Below are positions 1-6,055 of a DNA stretch of 9,015 nucleotides, in pieces. Under the pieces are notes generated by a model. It was not told the origin of the DNA. It saw only the letters and a program-made list of their open reading frames with translations, and did not search any database. The translations under genes and the position numbers were made by a program. Position 1 is the stretch's first letter. Every line of letters begins with the position of its first letter. Source of the DNA: DAOTXK01 sp034435395. Its GTDB lineage: Bacteria; Chloroflexota; Anaerolineae; Aggregatilineales; Ch27. Location: the NCBI GenBank assembly GCA_034435395.1, contig DAOTXK010000273.1:1-9015 (forward strand). The letters run 5' to 3'.

Positions 1-378
1 TTCGCTGCTCGACGCCTGGTAAAAGCGGATGGTGGGATCAACGTGGCGAATCGCCGAGAGCAGGCGTGTCACACCCAATGCAGTGACATCGCCGGTGAAA
101 ACCGGCTGGTTCCACGAAGTCTGCACAAAGCTCTGCGCCGCCAGATTATAGACCTCATCCGCCTGGCTCTGTTCCAGCGCCGTCATCAACGACGTTTGGT
201 CCAGCATATCGCCGGAGATCAGGGTGATCCTGTCCTGAATGTGCTGGATGCGCGCGAAATTGATGGTGCTGGTGCGCCGCACCAGGCCATAAACCTCATA
301 TCCCTGGGACAACAAAAACTCGGCCAGATACGATCCATCCTGCCCGGTGATACCCGTGATTAACGCCCGCTTGGCCAT
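1..378 (-). CDS. gmd: GDP-mannose 4,6-dehydratase, N-terminal 126 residues (cut by left window edge)
   Basis: This enzyme converts GDP-D-mannose to GDP-4-keto-6-deoxy-D-mannose in the cytoplasm, using a tightly bound NADP(H). The visible part is a Rossmann fold of the extended SDR family. It starts MAKRALITGITGQDGSYLAE, the typical GMD form of the glycine-rich nucleotide loop. LVRR follows near residue 33, NLAAQSFV near residues 78-85, and the visible end is YQASSSE, where Ser-Ser-Glu aligns with the Thr-Ser-Glu catalytic segment of E. coli GMD (Thr132, Glu134). The catalytic Tyr-x3-Lys lies beyond the window. Start: ATG at 378, with AAGGAG at 389-394 ten bases upstream, inside the end of rmd. 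Only 6 bases separate it from the rmd stop, so the two are surely co-transcribed. Its reaction product is the substrate of the adjacent reductase. Identity is secure; the gene is incomplete only because of the window edge. Confidence 0.93.
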   Translation of the reverse strand, partial: MAKRALITGITGQDGSYLAEFLLSQGYEVYGLVRRTSTINFARIQHIQDRITLISGDMLDQTSLMTALEQSQADEVYNLAAQSFVQTSWNQPVFTGDVTALGVTRLLSAIRHVDPTIRFYQASSSE

Positions 379-384
379 GGCCTC

Positions 385-1380
385 TCAACTCCTTGGTGAA
401 TTCTGGGATGGTTGTTCTTCCCGACTGACTCGCGCCCGGCACTCGTCCAACACATCGTGCAGGCTCTGCTGGAACGTGATATGTGGTTGCCAGCCGGTAT
501 CTTCTTGCAGTCGTGCGGCAGACCCCCACACCACCGCCTGCGCCCCCGGCCGCAGGCGCTCCGGATCGACCGCCACCGTCACCTCCACCTCCGTAAAACC
601 CAGCAGTATGGTCAGCAACTCCTGGATGCTGTACGCGCGGCCACTGCATACATTATAGACAGCGCCCGCTCGACCGTGGATCAAAGCGGCGTGGTAGGCG
701 CGAACGACATCGCGCACGTCGGTGAAATCCCGCCGGGGGGAGAGATCGCCCACTCTGATGACCGGCTCCTGCCAGCCTCGCTCGATCCGCGCGATCTGCA
801 TGGCAAAAGCCGGTGCCACAAAGTTGGGATGCTGCCCCGGCCCGATGTGGTTGAAGGGCCGCACGCGGACGACCGGCAACTGGTGGCTCAGGTGATATTG
901 TAGGGCCAGCATATCCTGTCCAACTTTGCTGACGCTGTAAGGATTCGCGGGCTTTAGCGGAAAATCCTCCGTGATGGGAAGCTCCGATGGCGACACCACG
1001 CCGTAAACTTCGCCAGAACTGACCACCAGGACACGCGGTCTGATGCCCAGTCCGATCACCGCCAGAAACAGGTTCAGCTGAGAGCGGATGTTATTCTCCA
1101 GCGTCTCCCACGGGTCTTCAAACGAACGCGGCACAAACGCCTGCGCCGCCAGATGGTAGATAAAATCCGGGCGAAGGGCGCGTAGTAAGTCCAACACGGC
1201 CTCCGGATCGCGCAAATCGACCGGCGTGGCGCTGTCCAGGAACTCGCCCAGATGCGGGTACGCCTCCGGCGAGAAACGCACCGTCCCGTGCAGCTCCCAA
1301 TCCGGCTCCTGCGCCCGCAGGTAGCGGCTCAGGTAGCTGCCAGCAAAACCCTCTGCCCCCGTGATCAGCGCTCGCACCAC
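385..1380 (-). CDS. rmd: GDP-4-keto-6-deoxy-D-mannose reductase (GDP-D-rhamnose synthesis), extended SDR
   Basis: A 331-residue NAD(P)-dependent reductase predicted to reduce the keto group of GDP-4-keto-6-deoxymannose to give GDP-D-rhamnose. Seen in the sequence: glycine-rich nucleotide loop TGAEGFAG (residues 7-14), YHLAAQAFV (75-83), SSGEVYG with the catalytic Ser pair (121-127), catalytic Tyr148-x3-Lys152 (YSVSK), and RPFNHIGPGQ (174-183), a block typical of Rmd-type reductases. Length fits the family (about 300-330). The start is a GTG at 1380 with GGAG at 1386-1389, five bases upstream; a second GTG follows directly, and a nearby ATG at 1391 is out of frame. It is the first gene of an operon with gmd, and the pairing with GMD is the main reason to choose Rmd over another NDP-sugar epimerase/dehydratase. 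A GDP-fucose synthase is less likely because the RPFNHIGPGQ block is not typical of it. The SDR fold is certain; the exact product is inference. Confidence 0.8.
   Translation of the reverse strand: MVRALITGAEGFAGSYLSRYLRAQEPDWELHGTVRFSPEAYPHLGEFLDSATPVDLRDPEAVLDLLRALRPDFIYHLAAQAFVPRSFEDPWETLENNIRSQLNLFLAVIGLGIRPRVLVVSSGEVYGVVSPSELPITEDFPLKPANPYSVSKVGQDMLALQYHLSHQLPVVRVRPFNHIGPGQHPNFVAPAFAMQIARIERGWQEPVIRVGDLSPRRDFTDVRDVVRAYHAALIHGRAGAVYNVCSGRAYSIQELLTILLGFTEVEVTVAVDPERLRPGAQAVVWGSAARLQEDTGWQPHITFQQSLHDVLDECRARVSREEQPSQNSPRS
389..394 (-). promoter_or_regulatory. Ribosome binding site of gmd
   Basis: AAGGAG read on the minus strand, 10 bases before the gmd ATG and inside the last codons of rmd. 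It supports the ATG at 378 as the gmd start and coupled translation of the two genes. A second purine stretch, GAGAGG, sits only 2 bases before the ATG and is too close to be the main site. Confidence 0.6.
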
Positions 1381-1429
1381 GTGTTCTCCATCCCCCTGCC
1401 AGTCTCAGCTCCCCGGCTAGCGCGCGCCG

Positions 1430-1458
1430 ATTATACCCGTCTCGGCAATGGCTGACAA
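1430..1458 (-). promoter_or_regulatory. Sigma-70/SigA-type promoter of rmd-gmd
   Basis: On the minus strand the -35 box TTGTCA (plus positions 1453-1458; 5 of 6 match to TTGACA) and a perfect -10 box TATAAT (1430-1435) are separated by exactly 17 bases. Transcription would start near 1423, giving a 5' leader of about 43 bases before the GTG start of rmd. The match is seen directly; activity is inferred. Confidence 0.8.
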
Positions 1459-1496
1459 AAGGCACCATCTCCGGTCATCAAACCCACCTTCCGCAT

Positions 1497-1525
1497 TTGG
1501 GCGAAAGGGCCTAATGGCTTATACT
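1497..1525 (+). promoter_or_regulatory. Possible promoter of the 216-residue membrane-anchored protein gene
   Basis: A good -10 box TATACT (1520-1525; 5 of 6) lies 17 bases after a weak -35 box TTGGGC (1497-1502; 3 of 6). A start near 1532 would leave a leader of about 54 bases before the ATG at 1586, and would exclude the earlier in-frame ATG at 1448. It points away from the rmd promoter, so 1381-1585 is a divergent control region. Otherwise I see no gene in this stretch. Confidence 0.4.
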
Positions 1526-1585
1526 AGGGGCCGCCAACTTTCACCATCTCGCGGAACGTGTGCTATACGGAGTCGTGTGGACGTT

Positions 1586-2236
1586 ATGAACGAACAGCCA
1601 CCACCTGAATCGGGTCCGCCCCGCCAGGAGATACCCGACGCGCTTTCCTGGCAATACATCGTGCTGATTGTGATCATCGCTTTTTTGATACCCATAATTG
1701 TCGCCGCGCCCATCCCAATCGCCCGCGGCGGAGTCTTTGTCCCCTTCGACCAACTGCGGCTCACCGAACATTACGACGATCCCGGTGGCATCAGTCTTGA
1801 TTACCCGGAGGGCTGGTCAATTGCCTCTTCCCAACCAGGCGATGTCCAGCTGACCAACCGCTCGCCAGGCAATCCCTCCGCCCAGCCGCCGATCCGGGCC
1901 GAAATCCGCGTGCAAATCGTCCCCCGCGAGCAGATCACCTTCACGGACGGCTCGGTGCCTGACAGCGGTTCCAGCGCCTTCGAGGTCATGGCGAAACTGG
2001 TGGAGTCTCTGGAAGAAGATTCGCCTACGTTGACGGAAGTGGTGATTGATAGCTGGTCGGGTGCCAGCATTCATCAGGTCCGGCAGGGCCTGGAAACCGA
2101 GTTGATGTTGCTGACCGTGGACGACGATACCTACCTGGCCATCCGGGGGACAACCAATGAAGGCAAGTGGGAGAACTTCAGCAGCCTTTTTTCCCGCGTC
2201 CTGGATACCATTGCCCTTCAGCCCGCCGCCGGATAA
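1586..2236 (+). CDS. Membrane-anchored protein with one N-terminal helix and an external PsbP/Mog1-like domain (unknown function)
   Basis: I do not recognise a named family with confidence. The 216-residue protein has a short Pro-rich cytoplasmic start (residues 1-20), one hydrophobic helix (about 22-42, rich in Ile/Val/Leu), and then an acidic soluble domain (about 50-212) that would face outward. The domain opens with GISLDYPEGWS (68-78), a strand-turn pattern seen in PsbP/Mog1-like folds, which often begin with a Tyr-Pro-x-Gly-Trp block; this fold call is inference. There is no lipobox Cys and no cysteine at all. I chose ATG 1586 because the earlier in-frame ATG at 1448 lies upstream of the candidate -10 box and the extra 46 residues are Arg/Ser-rich and low in character. 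The ribosome binding site is weak (GGAG at 1569-1572, 13 bases upstream). It is a single gene, with iscX starting 187 bases later. Confidence 0.72.
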   Translation: MNEQPPPESGPPRQEIPDALSWQYIVLIVIIAFLIPIIVAAPIPIARGGVFVPFDQLRLTEHYDDPGGISLDYPEGWSIASSQPGDVQLTNRSPGNPSAQPPIRAEIRVQIVPREQITFTDGSVPDSGSSAFEVMAKLVESLEEDSPTLTEVVIDSWSGASIHQVRQGLETELMLLTVDDDTYLAIRGTTNEGKWENFSSLFSRVLDTIALQPAAG

Positions 2237-2294
2237 CCTCCGGCGAACAGGCCAGCGGGCTGCGCAGGAATTATTACCTATAGTGTCCGATTTC

Positions 2295-2323
2295 TTGATT
2301 TATCGATCCCTTCGGTGTACACT
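2295..2323 (+). promoter_or_regulatory. Candidate promoter of the iscX-nuoBCDI operon
   Basis: The -35 box TTGATT (2295-2300; 4 of 6) and -10 box TACACT (2318-2323; 4 of 6) are 17 bases apart. Transcription would begin near 2330, leaving a leader of about 94 bases before the ATG at 2424. Each box is moderate, but the spacing is ideal and no better pair is seen between 2237 and 2423. That stretch otherwise holds a small GC hairpin at 2227-2245 over the stop codon of the preceding gene and no other gene. Confidence 0.45.
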
Positions 2324-2423
2324 AACCGGGTCATTCCCATCGTGAATTGGTGTGACGCCGGGCAACACACGTCATCATGACAGCTGTTGCGGACCGGCGG
2401 TGCCGCAAGCCGCGCGCGATCGC

Positions 2424-2660
2424 ATGAGCATGAGCGAACCACCAGAAACGCCCCAACCCCTGTACTGGGAAACATCGTATGAGATTGTGCTGAAGCTTAT
2501 GGAGCGTTACCCGGACGTTCAATTGGAGGCGTTAGGCTTACAGGAACTATACGAGATGATCATCACACTCCCCGGTTTCGCCGACGACCCATCTCTGGCG
2601 CACGACGGGCTGCTCACCGAAATCCTGCGGGAGTATTATGAGGAGGCAAGCAATCGATGA
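2424..2660 (+). CDS. iscX: IscX-like Fe-S assembly / iron-binding protein
   Basis: A 78-residue acidic protein. From about residue 12 to the end it aligns without a gap, by eye, to the 66-residue E. coli IscX: Trp-x3-Glu-Ile, a Leu-x4-Tyr-Pro-Asp block (MERYPDV), then LPGFADDP and a C-terminal helix with Ile-Leu and Glu-Ala. IscX is known to bind the cysteine desulfurase IscS and ferrous iron and to tune Fe-S cluster assembly; that role here is inferred from the family. The start is uncertain: ATG 2424 and ATG 2430 are both possible, and an in-frame GTG at 2352 would add 24 residues. None has a clear Shine-Dalgarno site. Its TGA overlaps the nuoB ATG (ATGA, 2657-2660), so translation of the two is probably coupled. 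A lone iscX beside nuoB, not in an isc operon, is the odd point. Confidence 0.8.
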   Translation: MSMSEPPETPQPLYWETSYEIVLKLMERYPDVQLEALGLQELYEMIITLPGFADDPSLAHDGLLTEILREYYEEASNR

Positions 2661-3310
2661 CCAACGGCGAGAGCGACCTGAAAGCGCTGCACAACCCTGA
2701 CATCCCCCTCCCGGAAGAACTACGGTCCACCGTCGCCGTCACCAGCCTGGACCGCATATACAACTGGAGCCGCAGGGTATCCGTCTGGCCGCTGTTTTTC
2801 GGACTGGCCTGCTGCGCCATCGAGATGATCGCCACTGCCGCGTCGCGTTATGATCTTTCCCGCTTCGGCATGGAAGTGATGCGGGCCAGCCCACGTCAGG
2901 CTGACCTGATGATCGTCTCCGGCACCGTGACCAAGAAGATGGTGGTCCCCATCGTGCGTATCTACAACCAGATGCCGGAGCCGAAATACGTCCTGGCGAT
3001 GGGCGCCTGCGCCAGCGGCGGGGGGCCATTCAAGGAAGGTTACAACGTCGTATCGGGCATTGACAAGTACATCCCGGTCGATGTATATGTTCCCGGCTGC
3101 CCCCCCACCCCGCAGGCGCTGATGAACGGCTTCCTCACCCTGCACAAAAAAATCGAAAGCCAGACCATCCGCACGGTGCCCTGGTACCGCAGCGGCGACA
3201 GTCAGGGTGTTCCCATCCCGATCCTGGGCCCTGACATCATCGATCCGCGTCAGGCCGGGCTGATCCGCCGTCAGGCCGAACAGGCCGCCTCGGCCAGCGA
3301 CAAGGCTTAG
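2657..3310 (+). CDS. nuoB: NADH-quinone oxidoreductase subunit B (NuoB/PSST), carries cluster N2
   Basis: A 217-residue complex I subunit of the peripheral arm that holds the terminal [4Fe-4S] cluster N2, which passes electrons to quinone. All four expected cysteines are visible: the tandem pair Cys52-Cys53 (GLACCAIEM), Cys118 (MGACASGGG) and Cys148 (VPGCPPTPQ). These match the E. coli ligands Cys63, Cys64, Cys129 and Cys158. The N-terminal 40 residues and the Ala/Gln-rich tail after about residue 180 are variable regions. ATG 2657 has AGGAGG at 2641-2646, ten bases upstream, and overlaps the iscX stop. The nuoCD start is 9 bases after the nuoB stop, so this is a tight operon. A homologous small subunit occurs in group 4 NiFe-hydrogenases, but NuoD next door ends with the complex I-type VLGETDR and lacks the C-terminal CxxC of hydrogenases. 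Confidence 0.96.
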   Translation: MTNGESDLKALHNPDIPLPEELRSTVAVTSLDRIYNWSRRVSVWPLFFGLACCAIEMIATAASRYDLSRFGMEVMRASPRQADLMIVSGTVTKKMVVPIVRIYNQMPEPKYVLAMGACASGGGPFKEGYNVVSGIDKYIPVDVYVPGCPPTPQALMNGFLTLHKKIESQTIRTVPWYRSGDSQGVPIPILGPDIIDPRQAGLIRRQAEQAASASDKA

Positions 3311-3319
3311 GAGCACGCC

Positions 3320-5185
3320 ATGACCGATAAACCCGCCGCCCAACCGGCCACCGCCCCGGCCCTCGATCCGGCGCAGGAATCCATTGCGCTGCTGAAAGAG
3401 CGGTATCCCCAGGCGATCCGGGAAGATGACCGCGAGGGCTACCGCGGCGTCATCGTTGACGCTGATCACCTGGTCGAAGTTGCCCGGACGATCCGCGACG
3501 ATCTGGGGTATGACTATCTGTCGAACGCCACGGCGGTGGATTACCTGGGCAAAGGCGATCACTTGGAGATGGTTTACCACGCTTACCGCATCCGGGGAGG
3601 CGGCCCGGCGCTGATCTTCAAGGCCCAGACCCCCCGTGACAAAGCCACCCTGCCCTCGCTGATCGACATCTGGCCCGGCGTGGACTTCCAGGAACGCGAA
3701 GCGTGGGACCTGATGGGCATCCGCTTTGAAGGTCATCCCAACCTGAAGCGCATCCTGCTGTGGGAAGGCTTTGCCGGCCATCCCCTGCGGAAGGACTGGA
3801 AAGAAGCCTATTACGAGCAGACGCACAAGCCATTTGATAGCCGTTGGCCGGATGGACACGTTTTCCGCTCCGAAGAGAAAACTCCTTACGGCAGAAATGT
3901 CGTCTATCCGGAGGATTTCATACTGGAAGGCTTCCAGGCCCCTGGCGAGGCCCCCAACTATGCCGGCCTGGGCATGGGCGTCACCGTTGAGGACATGAGC
4001 ACCCCCGGCCTGAAGACCGACCGGCTCATCGTCAATCTCGGCCCCCACCATCCCAGCACGCACGGCGTCTTCCGGATGGTCGTCACCCTGAATGGCGAGA
4101 CGGTGGAAACGCTGGAGCCGATCATGGGCTATCTGCACCGCAACCACGAGAAGATCGGCGAGCGTAATACGTTCCTCCAAAACATGCCCTTCACCGACCG
4201 CCTGGACTACATCAGCAGCATGTCCAACAATCTGGGTTACGCCCTGGCCATTGAGCAGTTGCTGGCGCAGGGACCGCGCTATAACCCGCCCCCCTTCCGG
4301 GCCGAAGTGCTGCGGGTGCTGATGGTGGAGTTGACCCGTATTGTTAACCACCTGTGGGCCATCGGCTTCCTGCTCAATGACCTGGGGGCCTTCTTCACCC
4401 CGGCTCTGTACGCCATTGCCATGCGCGAGTTGATCCTGGACTTCTTTGAAGCCGTCGCTGGCAGCCGGATGATGTGTAACTACATGCGCTTTGGCGGCGT
4501 GTTTAAGGACCTCCCGGCGCGCATCCAGGGCATTCCCTTGCTGGAAAACGATGCCGTGCGGGACGAAGCGACCATGGATTACCTGGAGAACCTGATCCGG
4601 GAGCGCCTGCCCCGCGCCATCGATGAACTGGACCGTTACCTCTCGACCAACGAGATCATCATCGGCCGCTGCCAGGGGGTGGGCATCCTGCCGCCGGAAA
4701 TGGCCATCGCCTACAGCGCCGCCGGTCCGGTGCTCCGCGCCAGTGGGGTACCCTACGATGTGCGTCGCGCTGAACCTTACGGCCTCTATCCGGAGCTCGA
4801 CTTCGACGTGGCCGTGCGCTACAACGGCGACATCTACGACCGTTACCTGATCCGCATCGACGAGATGCGCCAGAGTCTGCGCATCCTGGACCAGATATTG
4901 CCCCTGCTGAGGGAAACCGAGGGCCAGCCGATCATCAGCGGCAACAAGCCCTACAATCCGCGCGTGCCCGCCGGCGAGTCCTATGGGCGGGTGGAAAATC
5001 CTAAGGGCGAGCTTGGCTACTATGTCGTCTCTGACGGCGGCCAGAACGCGTGGCGCTACCACGTCCGCGCTCCCAGCTTCATCAACCTGACGGCCATGGG
5101 CGAGATGTGCAAGGGTCACAAGGTGGCCGATATCGTCGCCATCCTGGGCAGCATTGACATCGTCCTGGGCGAAACGGATCGTTAG
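3320..5185 (+). CDS. nuoCD: Fused NADH-quinone oxidoreductase subunits C and D (NuoCD)
   Basis: A 621-residue fusion of the 30-kDa (NuoC) and 49-kDa (NuoD) subunits of complex I. The NuoC part (about 20-165) shows ERYPQAI (27-33) and the family block EREAWDLMGI (125-134) through HPLRKDW (154-160). A linker of about 70 residues leads to NuoD (about 233-621), which begins NLGPHHPSTHGVF. Quinone-site residues can be placed by family comparison: His248 (T. thermophilus Nqo4 His38), Tyr307 (Nqo4 Tyr87) and Asp354 (Nqo4 Asp139, in NDLGAFFTP). The end, LGSIDIVLGETDR, is the standard NuoD terminus with no hydrogenase-type Cys, so it binds no NiFe centre. The joint is a continuous open frame, as in the E. 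coli NuoCD fusion (about 600 residues). ATG 3320 has AGGAG at 3309-3313, six bases upstream, overlapping the nuoB stop. nuoI follows after 26 bases. Confidence 0.96.
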   Translation: MTDKPAAQPATAPALDPAQESIALLKERYPQAIREDDREGYRGVIVDADHLVEVARTIRDDLGYDYLSNATAVDYLGKGDHLEMVYHAYRIRGGGPALIFKAQTPRDKATLPSLIDIWPGVDFQEREAWDLMGIRFEGHPNLKRILLWEGFAGHPLRKDWKEAYYEQTHKPFDSRWPDGHVFRSEEKTPYGRNVVYPEDFILEGFQAPGEAPNYAGLGMGVTVEDMSTPGLKTDRLIVNLGPHHPSTHGVFRMVVTLNGETVETLEPIMGYLHRNHEKIGERNTFLQNMPFTDRLDYISSMSNNLGYALAIEQLLAQGPRYNPPPFRAEVLRVLMVELTRIVNHLWAIGFLLNDLGAFFTPALYAIAMRELILDFFEAVAGSRMMCNYMRFGGVFKDLPARIQGIPLLENDAVRDEATMDYLENLIRERLPRAIDELDRYLSTNEIIIGRCQGVGILPPEMAIAYSAAGPVLRASGVPYDVRRAEPYGLYPELDFDVAVRYNGDIYDRYLIRIDEMRQSLRILDQILPLLRETEGQPIISGNKPYNPRVPAGESYGRVENPKGELGYYVVSDGGQNAWRYHVRAPSFINLTAMGEMCKGHKVADIVAILGSIDIVLGETDR

Positions 5186-5200
5186 AGTGGCGCTTGGTTG

Positions 5201-5206
5201 AAGGAG
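5201..5206 (+). promoter_or_regulatory. Ribosome binding site that fixes the nuoI start
   Basis: AAGGAG lies 5 bases before ATG 5212. It rules out the upstream in-frame TTG at 5194, because the site would then fall inside the coding sequence. Confidence 0.85.
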
Positions 5207-5211
5207 ACAGC

Positions 5212-5898
5212 ATGTACGGACTGGGCATTCTCAAAGGAATGGGCGTCACGCTCAAGCATTTCGTGGACACTTACCTCGAGGACCTGAAGTTCCTCGGCAA
5301 AGGGAAGCGGAATCCGGAAGCCTTCACCATCCGGCAGGGCGCCCGCAGTCGCAGCCTGGGCCTGTTTACGGTCGAATATCCCGAAGAGAAACTCGCCGTG
5401 CCGGAGCGCTTCCGCTTCATTCCTTTTCTGGTGATCAACAACCTGGACGCCGAGGAAAAACCGGGGCACGACTGGTGCACCAGTTGTGGCATCTGCGCTA
5501 AGGTATGTCCGCCCCAGTGCATCTGGATCGTGCGCGGCACCTATCCTGAGACTGGCCGCCCCAAACCCGAACCGGAAGCGTTTTACATCGACATTGACAT
5601 CTGCATGAACTGCGGTTACTGCGCGGAGTTCTGCCCGTTTGACGCGATCAAGATGGACCACGATTATGAACTGGCCGATTATGATCGCACGACGACCCAC
5701 ATCTTCGACAAGAAGAAGCTGTCCAAGGAGCACCGTTATTGGGTTTCCATCGCCCCGACGACGGCGGCAGAAGAAGCGGAGGCTCGTGGCGGCTGGGCGC
5801 ACAAGAATACCTTGAAGGAAAAAGCTGGAGCCAATCCGGGAAACGGGCAGGCCACGGCCCGTTCAGGCCAGGGGACTGCCCCGACATCCGCTGAGTGA
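5212..5898 (+). CDS. nuoI: NADH-quinone oxidoreductase subunit I (NuoI/TYKY), 2x[4Fe-4S] ferredoxin
   Basis: A 228-residue complex I subunit that carries clusters N6a and N6b, the last relay before N2. Two ferredoxin motifs are complete: Cys89, 92, 95, 99 (CTSCGICAKVCP) and Cys131, 134, 137, 141 (CMNCGYCAEFCP), about 30 residues apart. The N-terminus has the usual amphipathic helix (LGILKGMGVTLKHF). About 28 residues (roughly 21-49: acidic, then basic) then separate it from the LFTVEYPEEK block, where many NuoI proteins have almost no spacer. After about residue 185 comes an Ala/Gly-rich tail of low complexity. The ATG at 5212 has a strong ribosome binding site. This is the last gene of the operon; a strong terminator begins 20 bases after its stop. 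A free ferredoxin is excluded by the N-terminal helix and the neighbours. Confidence 0.95.
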   Translation: MYGLGILKGMGVTLKHFVDTYLEDLKFLGKGKRNPEAFTIRQGARSRSLGLFTVEYPEEKLAVPERFRFIPFLVINNLDAEEKPGHDWCTSCGICAKVCPPQCIWIVRGTYPETGRPKPEPEAFYIDIDICMNCGYCAEFCPFDAIKMDHDYELADYDRTTTHIFDKKKLSKEHRYWVSIAPTTAAEEAEARGGWAHKNTLKEKAGANPGNGQATARSGQGTAPTSAE

Positions 5899-5918
5899 AG
5901 TCGCCTTGAGGAAACAAC

Positions 5919-5960
5919 ACGCCCTCGTTTCATCGCCGCGTCGTGAACGAGGGCGTTTTT
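5919..5960 (+). terminator. Rho-independent terminator of the nuo operon
   Basis: The perfect 11-bp stem ACGCCCTCGTT (5919-5929) / AACGAGGGCGT (5946-5956) encloses a 16-base loop and is followed by a run of five T (5956-5960). It ends transcription after nuoI, so no further nuo gene follows in this transcript. Confidence 0.93.
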
Positions 5961-5961
5961 A

Positions 5962-6031
5962 GCCCCTTGCCTCCGTCCGGCACCAGGTACCGCCGGTGAA
6001 GGGGCCTGTACGCCGTCCGGTCAGGCCGGAC
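5962..6031 (+). other. Two GC-rich stem-loops in the leader of the CxxC protein gene
   Basis: First stem-loop: GCCCCTT (5962-5968) pairs with AAGGGGC (5999-6005), and inside it CCGGC (5977-5981) pairs with GCCGG (5992-5996). Second: GTCCGG (6015-6020) pairs with CCGGAC (6026-6031) over a 5-base loop. No T run follows either, so they are not terminators. They lie between the nuo terminator and the GGGAG ribosome binding site at 6044-6048. A role in translation control or mRNA stability is inference, and GC-rich DNA forms such stems by chance. I see no clear -35/-10 pair in 5961-6055. Confidence 0.4.
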
Positions 6032-6043
6032 CCATCCGACTCC

Positions 6044-6048
6044 GGGAG
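6044..6048 (+). promoter_or_regulatory. Ribosome binding site that decides the start of the CxxC protein
   Basis: GGGAG lies 7 bases before GTG 6056, an ideal spacing. The earlier in-frame GTG at 5996 has no such site and would add 20 Pro/Arg-rich residues encoded by the hairpin region. Confidence 0.7.
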
Positions 6049-6055
6049 CACATCC

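Noticed and set aside
2227..2245. Hairpin CGCCGG / CCGGCG over the stop of the 216-residue protein gene as a terminator.
   Set aside because: The stem is only 6 bp with a 7-base loop and no T run follows; GC-rich sequence makes such stems by chance.
2720..5119. A 799-codon open frame on the minus strand opposite nuoB and nuoCD.
   Set aside because: It is antisense to two genes with full family motifs and complete cofactor residues. The G/C-rich third positions of nuo codons keep the reverse frame open. The translation is rich in His, Gln, Val and Gly, with no recognisable domain.
2657..5185. NuoB and NuoCD as group 4 NiFe-hydrogenase subunits.
   Set aside because: NuoD lacks the paired CxxC motifs of NiFe ligands and ends with the complex I-type VLGETDR.
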